Source: an uncultured Oscillospiraceae bacterium
GTDB taxonomy: Bacteria; Bacillota; Clostridia; Oscillospirales; Oscillospiraceae
Reading direction: 5' to 3'
DNA length: 58,091 bases
Assembly: GCA_910584045.1 (NCBI GenBank)
Contig: CAJTYO010000014.1
Coordinates: forward strand, 1 to 58,091
Positions 42,661-52,118 of the stretch are shown piece after piece. Each line of letters starts with the position of its first letter. The stretch's first letter is position 1. Made by a program: the position numbers and the translations under genes. The notes below the pieces were generated by a model, which had not been told where the DNA came from, searched no databases, and saw only the letters and a program-made list of their open reading frames with translations.

Positions 42661-44484
42661 ATGAGACAAACGCAATCTACTACGCGCGCCGCCCGCTGGA
42701 AACGGCTGTGGCGGCTCATAAGCGGCTGCCGCCGCTACTTTTTCTACACCATCCTCGCCACCCTGCTGGCGGCTCTCTTCGCTTACCTCAGCCCGCTGAT
42801 CATCAGCTTCACGGTGGACAGCATTGTGGGCGGCAAGGCCATGAACCTGCCCGCCTGGCTCCGGGGTTGGATCGAGGGGATCGGGGGCCGGGACTACCTG
42901 GCGGCCAACCTGTGGCTGCCAGCCCTGGGGGTGATCGCGGTCCAGGGGCTCAACGGCGTGTGCGCTTACTGCCGGGGCCGGTGGTCCGCCCTGGGGGGCG
43001 AGGGGCTGTCCAAATCCCTGCGCGACGCGCTGTACCAGCGTCTGGTCCGGGCGCCCTACGCCTGGCACAAGGCCAGCAGCACCGGCGATCTGGTCCAGCG
43101 GTGCACCTCCGATGTGGAGACCGTGCGCCGCTTCATGCAGATGCAGATGATGGAAGTGGTGCGCACGGTGGTCATGGCCTTGGTGGCCCTTTCCATTATG
43201 TGGCCCATCAACCGCCGGCTGACGCTGATCGCCTGTTCCCTGCTGCCGCTGCTGCTGGTGTTCTCCTTCTTCTATTCCAGAGGTGTGCAGAAGCTCTTCC
43301 TGACCGTGGACGAAGCGGAGGGAGCCATGACCACCGCCCTCCAGGAGAACCTGACCGGAATGCGGGTGGTCCGCACCTTCGCCCGGCAGAATGAGGAGCT
43401 GGAGAAATTTACCCGCTTCAACCAAGACTACCGGGCCAAAGTCCTGCGGCTAAACAACCTCATGGGCGTCTACTGGGGCTCGTCGGACGTCATGGGCTAT
43501 TTGCAGATCGCCCTGGTCATGCTCTTCAGCATCGCCATGGCCGTCAAGGGAGAGGTCAGCCTGGGCACCGTGATGCTCTTCTCCACCTACTCCAGTATGC
43601 TCACCTTTCCCATGCGGCAGCTGGGGCGCATTCTGGCGGACCTGGTGAAGGCAGACGTGTCCCTCCAGCGGCTGGACGAGATCTTGACCGCACCCCAGGA
43701 GGAGGAGCCCGGTCGGGCCCTCACGCCCCCCATCCGGGGCGGCGTGGCGTTCAAGGACGTGTCCTTCGCTTACCCTGACGGCGGTGAGATTCTCCACCAC
43801 CTGGACTTCGAGGTGGCCCCCGGCCAGACCATCGGCATCCTGGGCAACACCGGCAGCGGCAAGAGCACCCTGGTTCACCTGCTCCAGCGGCTCTACGCCC
43901 CCACCGGCGGCCAGGTGTGCATCGACGGCGTGGACGTGAGGGACATCCGGGGAGACTATCTCCGCCGCCACGTGGGCATTGTGCTCCAGGAGCCCTTCCT
44001 CTTCAGCCGCACCATCGGAGAGAACATCGCCCTGGGCGACCCCTCCGCCGGCGAGACGGAGCGATTCGACGCCGCCCGCACAGCCTGCATCCACGACGTG
44101 ATCGAGAGCTTCGCCGACGGGTATGACACCATGGTTGGCGAGCGGGGCGTGACCCTCTCCGGCGGCCAGAAGCAGCGGGTGGCCATCGCCCGAATGCTGG
44201 TGCAGAAGACGCCCATCTGTATTTTTGACGATTCACTCAGCGCCGTGGATGCGGAAACCGACGCCGCCATCCGCGAGGCCCTGCTCAAACGGGACACCGG
44301 CACCACCATTCTCATCAGCCACCGGATCTCCACCCTGCGGGGCGCGGACAGCATTCTGGTGCTCGAGAGCGGCCGGATCGTTCAGCGGGGAACCCATCAG
44401 GAGCTTGCGGCCCAGGAGGGCCTGTACCGGCGCATCTGCGCCATCCAGAACGAGCTGGACGAGGAAGGAGGCGCGTCCACATGA
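42661..44484 (+). CDS. ABC exporter half-transporter, subunit 1 (degenerate-site type)
   Basis: 607-aa membrane/ATPase fusion: six-helix ABC_membrane domain (about 1-335) and a nucleotide-binding domain with ILGNTGSGKSTL near 393, LSGGQKQRVAIAR and the Walker B FDDSLSAVDAETD, in which Asp replaces the catalytic Glu. That is the hallmark of the degenerate partner in BmrCD/TM287-288-like heterodimers. GAGGAAA precedes the ATG at 42661. Its end overlaps subunit 2 as ATGA. Probably a multidrug or lipid/peptide exporter. Confidence 0.9.
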   Translation: MRQTQSTTRAARWKRLWRLISGCRRYFFYTILATLLAALFAYLSPLIISFTVDSIVGGKAMNLPAWLRGWIEGIGGRDYLAANLWLPALGVIAVQGLNGVCAYCRGRWSALGGEGLSKSLRDALYQRLVRAPYAWHKASSTGDLVQRCTSDVETVRRFMQMQMMEVVRTVVMALVALSIMWPINRRLTLIACSLLPLLLVFSFFYSRGVQKLFLTVDEAEGAMTTALQENLTGMRVVRTFARQNEELEKFTRFNQDYRAKVLRLNNLMGVYWGSSDVMGYLQIALVMLFSIAMAVKGEVSLGTVMLFSTYSSMLTFPMRQLGRILADLVKADVSLQRLDEILTAPQEEEPGRALTPPIRGGVAFKDVSFAYPDGGEILHHLDFEVAPGQTIGILGNTGSGKSTLVHLLQRLYAPTGGQVCIDGVDVRDIRGDYLRRHVGIVLQEPFLFSRTIGENIALGDPSAGETERFDAARTACIHDVIESFADGYDTMVGERGVTLSGGQKQRVAIARMLVQKTPICIFDDSLSAVDAETDAAIREALLKRDTGTTILISHRISTLRGADSILVLESGRIVQRGTHQELAAQEGLYRRICAIQNELDEEGGAST

Positions 44485-46307
44485 TGAGAGAGGAAGTCCG
44501 CCACGCGGACAACGAAAAAATTGACCTGAGAGTCTGGAAGCGGCTGGTGGACTACGGTCTGCAGTACAAATCCCGGGTGATCCGCACCATACTGGTTCTG
44601 CTGATCGTATCTGGGGCGGATCTGGCCTACCCCCTCTTTACCCGTTACGCCATCAACCGTTTCATTACCGGAGAAACCACTGCGGGCCTGGGGCTGTTCG
44701 GCGCGGTATATATCGCCACGGTCGTCGCCCAGGGCCTGGGCGTGGTGCTGTTCGTCCGAGGGGCCGGGCGGCTGGAGATGGACGTCAGCTACGACATCCG
44801 ACAGGACGCCTTCACCCACCTCCAGCAGCTGTCCTTCAGCTACTACGACACCACCAGCGTTGGCTGGCTCATGGCCCGTATGGGCAGCGACGTGTCCCGG
44901 CTGAGCGAGATGATCGCTTGGAGCATCGTGGACGTGATGTGGGCGCTGACCTTCGCGGTGGGCGTGGTCATCATCCTGCTGGTAATGAACTGGCAGCTTG
45001 GGCTGCTGGTGCTGGCCATCACACCTCTGCTGGCGGTGCTGTGCCTGTACTTCCAGCGGCGTATCCTGCGCCAGCAGCGCATCGTGCGCAAGGCAAACAG
45101 CCGCATCACCGGCGCTTTCAACGAGGGCGTCATGGGGGCGGTGACCAACAAGACCCTGGCCCGGGAGGAGGCGGCCCAGGTGGAATTCGAGGCCGTCACC
45201 GGCGAGATGAAGACCGCCGCCGTTCGCGCCGCCACCCTCAGCGCCATCTTCATGCCCCTGGTGGTAAACCTGGGGGCCATCGCAACGGCGCTGGCCCTGT
45301 GGCGTGGCGGGCTGCTGACCTTCTCGGGGGCCATGGACCTGGGCACCCTGGCGGCCTTCATCAGCTACACCACCCAGCTGTTCGACCCCATCCAGTCCCT
45401 GGCCCGGATTCTGGCGGAGATGCAGGCCGCCCAGGCCAGCGCCGAGCGGGTCATCGATCTGCTGGACACGCCCTCCGACGTGCAGGACAGCCAGGAGGTC
45501 GTCGCCCGCTACGGCGACCTGTTCCACGGCAGGAAGGAAAACTGGCCGGACATCGAGGGCCGGGTGGAGTTTAAAAACGTCACCTTCCGCTACAAGAGCG
45601 GCGAGGAGGTCCTCCGGGACTTCGACCTGTCGGTGGAGCCGGGGCAGAATGTAGCCCTGGTGGGCGAGACGGGCGCAGGCAAGACCACCATCGTCAATCT
45701 TGTCTGCCGCTTCTATGAGCCCAGCGAGGGAGAAGTGCGCATCGACGGCACCGACTACCGTCAGCGCAGCCAGCTGTGGCTCCAGTCCAGTCTTGGCTAT
45801 GTGCTCCAGTCCCCCCACCTCTTCTCCGGCACGGTGGCGGACAATCTCCGCTTCGCCAAGCCGGACGCCAGCGACGAGGAGATCCGCCGCGCCGCCCGGA
45901 TGGTCCACGCGGAGGACTTCATCCTCCAGCTGCCCAAGGGCTACGAGACCCAGGTGGGCGAGGGCGGCGGCAAGCTGTCCACCGGCCAGAAGCAGCTTTT
46001 AAGCCTGGCCCGGGTACTGCTGGCGGACCCAAAAATCTTCGTGCTGGACGAGGCCACCAGCAGCATCGACACGGAGACCGAGGCCCTCATTCAGGACGCC
46101 ATTCAGACAGTTCTGTCAGGCCGGACCAGCTTCGTGGTGGCCCACCGGCTGAGCACCATCCGCTCCGCCGACCGCATTCTGGTCATCCACAACGGCCAGA
46201 TCCGGGAGAGCGGCACCCACGACCAGCTGATGGCCCAGCGGGGCGAATACTACAGCCTTTACACCCACCAGTACCGCCGGGAGGCCACCCAGGCGGCGCT
46301 GGAATAA
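44481..46307 (+). CDS. ABC exporter half-transporter, subunit 2 (catalytic type)
   Basis: 608-aa partner of the preceding gene, membrane domain then ATPase domain with VGETGAGKTT, Walker B FVLDEATSSIDTETE (catalytic Glu present) and the switch VAHRLSTIRSAD. Its signature motif is LSTGQKQLLSLAR rather than LSGGQ; in heterodimers a weakened signature faces the degenerate Walker B site, which fits. Four-base overlap implies a fixed stoichiometry. Confidence 0.9.
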   Translation: MMREEVRHADNEKIDLRVWKRLVDYGLQYKSRVIRTILVLLIVSGADLAYPLFTRYAINRFITGETTAGLGLFGAVYIATVVAQGLGVVLFVRGAGRLEMDVSYDIRQDAFTHLQQLSFSYYDTTSVGWLMARMGSDVSRLSEMIAWSIVDVMWALTFAVGVVIILLVMNWQLGLLVLAITPLLAVLCLYFQRRILRQQRIVRKANSRITGAFNEGVMGAVTNKTLAREEAAQVEFEAVTGEMKTAAVRAATLSAIFMPLVVNLGAIATALALWRGGLLTFSGAMDLGTLAAFISYTTQLFDPIQSLARILAEMQAAQASAERVIDLLDTPSDVQDSQEVVARYGDLFHGRKENWPDIEGRVEFKNVTFRYKSGEEVLRDFDLSVEPGQNVALVGETGAGKTTIVNLVCRFYEPSEGEVRIDGTDYRQRSQLWLQSSLGYVLQSPHLFSGTVADNLRFAKPDASDEEIRRAARMVHAEDFILQLPKGYETQVGEGGGKLSTGQKQLLSLARVLLADPKIFVLDEATSSIDTETEALIQDAIQTVLSGRTSFVVAHRLSTIRSADRILVIHNGQIRESGTHDQLMAQRGEYYSLYTHQYRREATQAALE

Positions 46308-46340
46308 GACATCCAAACAGCTTTTCATCCAAAGCACTGA

Positions 46341-46377
46341 AAGAGCTCCTGGGAAACTTCGTTTCCCAGGAGCTCTT
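46341..46377 (+). terminator. Intrinsic terminator of the ABC exporter operon
   Basis: A 17-base arm (46341-46357) pairs perfectly with 46361-46377 around TTC, then TTCC; the T-run is weak but the stem is very stable. Confidence 0.75.
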
Positions 46378-46498
46378 CCTGTACTTTTCCCTCCCGGGAA
46401 AGGCACAAAAGGTCTTGCGGAAAAGGTACAAGTCGGCTATAATGGGGCCATGCTGGAAAGAGGAAGACCCAAACCCGCCATATTGAAAGGAGAACACT

Positions 46499-46870
46499 AT
46501 GAGCTACTTTGAGGAGATGACCCAGAAGGCGAAGGCCGCTATGTCCACCGCCGCCGGAAAAGCCAAGGAAGTCGCCGATTCCGCCAAAATTTCCGCCGCC
46601 ATCATCGCGGAAAAGCGAGAGCTGGACAAAAATTACCGCGCTATCGGCCAGTGGTACGCCTGTGAGCACGCCGAGGGGGAGGTCCCCGAGGCCATCGCCG
46701 ACGTGATCGCCGCCGTCCGGGCCTCCCAGGAGAAAATCGCCGAGCTTCAGGCCAGCCGTGAGGCCGCCGAATCCGCCGAGTCCATCGCCGAGGAGGGCAA
46801 GGTCTGCCCCGTCTGCGGCAAGATCAGCGACACAAAATTCTGCCCCCACTGCGGCGCTCCGATGGAATGA
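46499..46870 (+). CDS. Small zinc-ribbon protein with helical N-terminus
   Basis: 123 aa, function unknown. Residues 1-90 are Ala/Glu/Lys-rich and helical (AKAAMSTAAGKAKEVADSAK, VRASQEKIAELQASREAAES), probably coiled coil; the end is a double-CxxC zinc ribbon (KVCPVCGKISDTKFCPHCG). Such proteins are common in Clostridia. Located 36 bases upstream of an AraC regulator in the same direction. Confidence 0.7.
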   Translation: MSYFEEMTQKAKAAMSTAAGKAKEVADSAKISAAIIAEKRELDKNYRAIGQWYACEHAEGEVPEAIADVIAAVRASQEKIAELQASREAAESAESIAEEGKVCPVCGKISDTKFCPHCGAPME

Positions 46871-46905
46871 AGTCCGCCTGATCACCGTTAAGTGAAAGAG
46901 AACTT

Positions 46906-47751
46906 ATGCTGGACAGGAGCGAGATCGGCAAGCGGGGGTATCTGCATGAGCCCTACCGCCTGTTCCATCTGCGGGACGACCATGCCCTGAAGCTGGACTA
47001 TCACTATCACGAATTTGATAAACTGGTCCTGCTGCTGGCCGGCCGGGTGACCTACCACATCGAGGGCAAGAGCTACCTGCTCCAGCCCATGGACGTGCTG
47101 CTGGTCAGCCGGGATCTGATCCACCTGCCGGTAGCGGAGCCCTCCCCCGCCTATGAGCGGATGGTGCTGTGGATCGACCGCGCCTTTATGTCCCGGGCCA
47201 GCGCCCCGGGGGCGGAGCTGGCCGACTGCTTCGATCTGACAGCCCGGCGCGGCGTACATCTCTACCGCCCCCGGGGCGAGGAGCGGGAGCGCTGGCGCGC
47301 TCTCTTCGACCAGGTGGAGGCCGCGGTGCGGGACAGCGGTTTCGCCGCCCCCCTGCTGGCGGACATATGTGTGCTGCGGCTGCTGGTGGAGCTCAACCGG
47401 GCCATTCTCGCCGCCCCGGCGGAGGCGGACCCGGACGCCTACCGCTTCGACCCAAAGATGGAGGAGGTCACCCGCTACATCCTGGAGCACCTGGGCGAGG
47501 AGCTGACCATCGACCGGCTGGCCGGCGTCTTTTTCCTCAGCCGCTACTACCTTATGCACCGCTTCAAGGAGGTGTACGGCTGCTCCGTCCACCAGTACAT
47601 CCGTCAGAAGCGGCTTCAGCGGGCCGCCGGCGCCATCCGCCGGGACGTACCCGTGCTGAAGGCCGCCGAGGAGGCGGGCTTCGGAGACTACTCCGTGTTC
47701 CTCCGCGCCTTCCGGGCGGCCTATGGAAAGAGTCCCAGGGAGTGGAAATAG
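46906..47751 (+). CDS. AraC-family transcriptional regulator (cupin sensor)
   Basis: 281 aa. An N-terminal cupin-like sensor (about 15-130: LDYHYHEFDKLVLLLAGRVTYHIEGKSYLLQPMDVLLV) with the His/Glu pattern of AraC-type ligand pockets is followed by the C-terminal AraC double HTH (LTIDRLAGVFFLSRYYLMHRFKEVYGCSVHQYIRQKRLQ, EAGFGDYSVFLRAFRAAYGKSPREW). Ligand and target genes are unknown. Confidence 0.88.
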   Translation: MLDRSEIGKRGYLHEPYRLFHLRDDHALKLDYHYHEFDKLVLLLAGRVTYHIEGKSYLLQPMDVLLVSRDLIHLPVAEPSPAYERMVLWIDRAFMSRASAPGAELADCFDLTARRGVHLYRPRGEERERWRALFDQVEAAVRDSGFAAPLLADICVLRLLVELNRAILAAPAEADPDAYRFDPKMEEVTRYILEHLGEELTIDRLAGVFFLSRYYLMHRFKEVYGCSVHQYIRQKRLQRAAGAIRRDVPVLKAAEEAGFGDYSVFLRAFRAAYGKSPREWK

Positions 47752-47756
47752 CGTAA

Positions 47757-47809
47757 TATGTGCGGCAAGGGCGCGGCTTCCCATGTGAGCCGCGCCCTTG
47801 CCGCACATA
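47757..47809. terminator. Very long perfect hairpin between convergent genes
   Basis: TATGTGCGGCAAGG... : 22-base arm 47757-47778 pairs perfectly with 47788-47809, loop TCCCATGTG; flanking GCGT/ACGC extends it. No T-tract, so it could terminate poorly or act as a barrier between the AraC gene and carB. Confidence 0.65.
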
Positions 47810-47848
47810 CGCTGCGCCCGGATTGCGGCGCTCGATCCCGACGCAGTA

Positions 47849-50800
47849 CTACGCGTCGATAGTGGAGATGTGGCTGGATATGGCCTCCAGCACGTCCAGC
47901 AGCGCCCGCACCGTGTCCAGGGAGGTAAAAGTGGTGACGCTGTTTTCAATGGCCAGCCGCCGCATCTCAAAGCCCGCGTTCACGTGGGCTGAGGAGCTGG
48001 GGTTCCGGGTGGTGACCAGATAGGCCACCTTGCCGCTGCGCATGGCCTCGGTCATATCGGAGGGGTCCTCGGTGTAGTCCCGCTTAATCCGGGTGCGGAT
48101 GCCGCGCTCCTTCAAGAACTTTGCCGTGCCAGTGGTAGCCTCGATGTTGAAGCCCAGGCGGTAGAACCGCCCCACCAGAGGCAGGGCCTCCTCCAGATCC
48201 TCCCGGCTGATGCTCAGCAGCACCGTGCCGTGGTCCTGTAAATTCATCCCCCCCGCCTGCATGGCCTTGTAGAGGGCGTAGGGCAGGCGGTCGTCATAGC
48301 CGATGGCCTCGCCGGTGGACTTCATCTCCGGGGAGAGATAGGCGTCCAGACCGCTGAGTTTGCTGAAGGAGAACACAGGCACCTTGCAGTACCAGCGCTT
48401 TTTCTCCGGCGGGTACAGCTCGGTGATGCCCTGATATCTGAGACTCTCCCCCAAAATCACTTTTGTAGCGATGTCCGCCAGGGAGTAGCCCGTGGCCTTG
48501 CTGAGGAAGGGCACCGTCCGGGAGGAGCGGGGGTTGACCTCAATGATGTACACCCTCTCCTCCCTGTCCACGATGAATTGGATGTTGTAGAGCCCCACGA
48601 TACCGATGCCCAGGCCCAGCTTCCTGGTGTAGTCCAGAATGACCTCCTTCACGTCCTGGGAGATGGAGAAGGTTGGGTATACGCTGACGGAGTCGCCGGA
48701 GTGGACGCCGGTGCGCTCCACCAGCTCCATGACGCCGGGGACGAACACGTCCCGGCCGTCGCAGATGGCGTCCACCTCCACCTCCTTGCCGATGATGTAC
48801 TTATCCACCAGCACCGGCTTGGACTCGTCCACCTCCACGGCGGTTTTCAGATACCGGCGGAGCATCTCCTCGTTTGCCACGATCTCCATGGCCCGGCCCC
48901 CCAGCACAAAGGAGGGCCGTACCAGCACCGGATAGCCGATCTCCCTGGCCGCCCGCACGCCGTCGTCCAGATTGGTGACAGCCTCGCCCCGGGGCTGGGG
49001 AATGTCCAGCTCACGGAGAACGCGTTCAAACAGCTTCCGGTCCTCCGCCCGCTCAATAGCCTCGCAGTCCGTGCCGATGATTTTCACCCCATGGTCCCGG
49101 AGGGGCTGGGCCAGGTTGATGGCGGTCTGACCTCCCAGGGATGCGATGACCCCCTCCGGCTTCTCCAGCTCCACGATGTTCATTACATCCTCCACCGTCA
49201 GCGGCTCAAAGTAGAGCTTGTCGGAGCAGGTGTAGTCGGTGGACACGGTCTCGGGGTTGTTGTTGATGATGATGGCGTCATAGCCGCTCTTTTTAATGGT
49301 CTGGACGGCGTGAACAGTGGAGTAGTCGAACTCCACCCCCTGTCCGATGCGGATGGGACCGGAGCCCAGGACGATGATCTTCTTGTGCTCGGAGACCACG
49401 GACTCGTTCTCGTCCTCATAGGTGGAGTAGAAATAGGGCACGTAGCTGTCAAACTCCCCGGCGCAGGTGTCAATCATCTTGTACACCGGGAACAGGCCCA
49501 TCTCCCTGCGCTTGTCATAGACCTCCCGCTCCGTACATTTCCACAGCCAGGCCACCGCCTTGTCGGAGAAGCCCCTCCGTTTGGCCCGGCGCAGCATGTC
49601 CGGGTCCCAGGGCCGGGCCTTGATCTCGCTCTCATAGTGGACAATGTTGCAGATCTTGTCCAAAAAGAGCATGTCGATCTGTGTGGCCGTGCAGATCTGA
49701 CCCAGATCCGTCCCCCGGCTCATCAGCTCCGCGATGGCGAAAATACGGTCGTCGGTGCCCAGCCGGATATAGTCCAGCAGCTCCTTGTCGCCGTAGTCGT
49801 TGAATTTCTCCATGTAGATGTGTCCCACGCCTCCCTCCAGGGAGCGGACTGCCTTCAGGATGCTCTCCTGGAGGGTCCTGCCCACGGCCATGACCTCGCC
49901 GGTGGCCTTCATCTGGGTGCTGAGGCGGTTGCTGGCGGAGCCAAATTTGTCGAAGGGGAATCGTGGCATCTTGGTGACCACGTAGTCCAAGGCCGGCTCG
50001 AAGCAGGCCGGGGTGTTGGCCAGCCGGATCTCGTCCAGGTGCAGCCCCACAGATATCTTAGCGGACACCCGGGCGATGGGGTAGCCGCTGGCCTTGCTGG
50101 CGAGAGCCGAGGACCGGGACACACGGGGGTTGACCTCGATAACATAGTATTGGAAGGACTGGGGGTCCAGAGCGAACTGGACGTTGCAGCCCCCCTCGAT
50201 CTTCAGCGCCCGGATGAGGCGCAGGGCGCTGTCCCGGAGGAGATGGTACTCCTTGTTTGTCAGGGTCTGGCTGGGGGCCACCACGATGGAGTCCCCGGTG
50301 TGGATGCCCACGGGGTCGATGTTCTCCATGTTGCAGACGGTGATGGCAGTGTCGTTGGCGTCCCGCATCACCTCATATTCGATCTCCTTGTAGCCCTTGA
50401 TGCTCTTTTCAATGAGCACCTGATGGACCGGTGAGAGCTCCAGGGCGTGCTTCATCATCTCCCGCAGCTCCGCCTCGTCCTCCGCGAAGCCGCCGCCGGT
50501 GCCCCCCAGGGTGAAGGCGGGACGCAGAATGACGGGATAGCCTATCGCCGCCGCCGCCCGGACGGCCTCCTCAGCGGAATGCGTGATCTCCGAGGGCACC
50601 ACCGGCTCCCCCAGCTGAAGGCACAGCTCCTTGAACATCTCCCGGTCCTCGGCCTTCTGGATGCTCTCATAGCTGGTGCCCAGCAGCTCCACCCCGCACT
50701 CGTCCAGAATGCCCTGCCGCTGCAGCTCCATAGCCAGATTCAGCCCCGTCTGGCCCCCGATGCCGGGGACGATGGCGTCGGGCCGCTCAAAGCGGAGGAT

Positions 50801-51028
50801 TTTCGCCAGATACTCCACCGTCAGCGGCTCCATGTACACCTTGTCGGCGATGGTGGTGTCCGTCATGATGGTGGCGGGATTTGAGTTGACCAGAACCACC
50901 TCGTAGCCCTCCTCCCGGAGGGCCAGGCAGGCCTGGGTGCCGGCGTAGTCAAACTCGGCGGCCTGTCCGATGACGATGGGCCCGGAACCGATGACCAGGA
51001 TTTTCTTCAAGTCCGTTCTCTTAGGCAT
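47849..51028 (-). CDS. carB: Carbamoyl-phosphate synthase large subunit
   Basis: 1059 aa, synthesises carbamoyl phosphate from bicarbonate, ammonia and two ATP. Both ATP-grasp halves are complete: MPKRTDLKKILVIGSGPIVIGQAAEFDYAG and a second KKIIVLGSGPIRIGQGVEFDYS, with GGTGGGFAEDEAEL, EVNPRVSRSSALASKATG-like motifs and a C-terminal MGS-like allosteric domain ending in the last ~110 residues. Translationally linked to carA by an eight-base overlap. Confidence 0.97.
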   Translation of the reverse strand: MPKRTDLKKILVIGSGPIVIGQAAEFDYAGTQACLALREEGYEVVLVNSNPATIMTDTTIADKVYMEPLTVEYLAKILRFERPDAIVPGIGGQTGLNLAMELQRQGILDECGVELLGTSYESIQKAEDREMFKELCLQLGEPVVPSEITHSAEEAVRAAAAIGYPVILRPAFTLGGTGGGFAEDEAELREMMKHALELSPVHQVLIEKSIKGYKEIEYEVMRDANDTAITVCNMENIDPVGIHTGDSIVVAPSQTLTNKEYHLLRDSALRLIRALKIEGGCNVQFALDPQSFQYYVIEVNPRVSRSSALASKASGYPIARVSAKISVGLHLDEIRLANTPACFEPALDYVVTKMPRFPFDKFGSASNRLSTQMKATGEVMAVGRTLQESILKAVRSLEGGVGHIYMEKFNDYGDKELLDYIRLGTDDRIFAIAELMSRGTDLGQICTATQIDMLFLDKICNIVHYESEIKARPWDPDMLRRAKRRGFSDKAVAWLWKCTEREVYDKRREMGLFPVYKMIDTCAGEFDSYVPYFYSTYEDENESVVSEHKKIIVLGSGPIRIGQGVEFDYSTVHAVQTIKKSGYDAIIINNNPETVSTDYTCSDKLYFEPLTVEDVMNIVELEKPEGVIASLGGQTAINLAQPLRDHGVKIIGTDCEAIERAEDRKLFERVLRELDIPQPRGEAVTNLDDGVRAAREIGYPVLVRPSFVLGGRAMEIVANEEMLRRYLKTAVEVDESKPVLVDKYIIGKEVEVDAICDGRDVFVPGVMELVERTGVHSGDSVSVYPTFSISQDVKEVILDYTRKLGLGIGIVGLYNIQFIVDREERVYIIEVNPRSSRTVPFLSKATGYSLADIATKVILGESLRYQGITELYPPEKKRWYCKVPVFSFSKLSGLDAYLSPEMKSTGEAIGYDDRLPYALYKAMQAGGMNLQDHGTVLLSISREDLEEALPLVGRFYRLGFNIEATTGTAKFLKERGIRTRIKRDYTEDPSDMTEAMRSGKVAYLVTTRNPSSSAHVNAGFEMRRLAIENSVTTFTSLDTVRALLDVLEAISSHISTIDA

Positions 51029-52118
51029 GTCGCTTCCCCTCCTCCATCATGGCAATAAACTGGTCGAAGAGATAGCCGCTGTCCTGAGGACCAGGGGCGC
51101 TCTCCGGGTGGTACTGGACGGAGAAGACCCGGTCGGCGGGGCAGCGCAGTCCCTCCACGGTGTTGTCCAGCAGGTTTACATGGGTGACCTCCAGCCCCGT
51201 GCCCGCTAGGGATCGGGCGTCCACGGCGTAGGAGTGGTTCTGGCTGGTGATCTCCAGCCGGCCGGTGGCCAGGTTTTTCACCGGATGGTTGCCCCCCCGG
51301 TGGCCGAATTTCAGCTTATAGGTCTGCCCGCCGTAGGCCAGGGCGATCATCTGGTGACCCAGGCAGATGCCGAAGATGGGGAACTTCCCCCGCAGCCGCC
51401 GCACCAGCTCAATGACAGGAGCCACATCCTCCGGGTCCCCGGGGCCGTTGGAGAGGAACACGCCGTCGGGCTCCATATCCTCGATGACCTGGGCCGACGT
51501 GTCATAGGGAACCACGGTGACGTTGCATCCCCTCTGGTTGAGGGAGCGCACAATGTTCAGCTTGATGCCGCAGTCCACGGCCACCACGGTGTGTCGGTGG
51601 TTGGAGGTGCGGGCGTACCAGCGTTTCTTACAGCTGACCTGGGGAACCTGATCGCGTCGCAGCTGCGTATCCCGCAGCCGCTCCAGGGCCTCCTCCACGG
51701 GCACATCCCGGCTGGTGAGCAGGGCCTTGCAGCTGCCCTCGTCCCGGATGGCCCGGGTGAGCTTCCGGGTGTCGACGCCCTCGATGGCGGGGATGTTGTA
51801 GTCCTCCAGAATCTCCGACAATGTCTTGGTGTACCGGAAGTTGCTGGGGATGTCGTTGTACTCCCGGACCACCAGGCCGCCGATGGTGGGAATCTTGGTC
51901 TCGTAGTCCTCGTCGGTGACGCCGTAGTTGCCGATGATGGGATAGGTCATCACCACCAGCTGCCCGGTGTAGGACGGGTCGGAGACGATCTCCTGGTAGC
52001 CCACCATGGAGGTGTTGAACACCAGCTCGCACACCCGGTCCTCTCTGGCCCCGAAGCGGCAGCCGGGGTATTCGCTGCCGTCGGGAAGAACGATCTTGCC
52101 GTCGTATTTACGAATCAT
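51021..52118 (-). CDS. carA: Carbamoyl-phosphate synthase small subunit
   Basis: 365-aa glutaminase subunit. Nucleophile Cys in FPIFGICLGHQMIALAYGG, with HRGGNHPVKNL, NHSYAVD and a C-terminal HPE region (QYHPESAPGPQD). The N-terminal half contains YPGCRFGAREDRVCELVFNTSMVGYQEI, the usual small-subunit core. The ATG overlaps the GrpB stop as ATGA. Confidence 0.97.
   Translation of the reverse strand: MIRKYDGKIVLPDGSEYPGCRFGAREDRVCELVFNTSMVGYQEIVSDPSYTGQLVVMTYPIIGNYGVTDEDYETKIPTIGGLVVREYNDIPSNFRYTKTLSEILEDYNIPAIEGVDTRKLTRAIRDEGSCKALLTSRDVPVEEALERLRDTQLRRDQVPQVSCKKRWYARTSNHRHTVVAVDCGIKLNIVRSLNQRGCNVTVVPYDTSAQVIEDMEPDGVFLSNGPGDPEDVAPVIELVRRLRGKFPIFGICLGHQMIALAYGGQTYKLKFGHRGGNHPVKNLATGRLEITSQNHSYAVDARSLAGTGLEVTHVNLLDNTVEGLRCPADRVFSVQYHPESAPGPQDSGYLFDQFIAMMEEGKRHA

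Noticed and set aside
48578..50434. 618-codon open frame on the plus strand opposite carB
   Set aside because: Shadow of the GC-rich carB coding strand; composition (Val/Leu/His/Gly/Gln-rich) and lack of motifs show it is not a gene. The same applies to the long frames opposite prfA and the fucose-isomerase-like gene.
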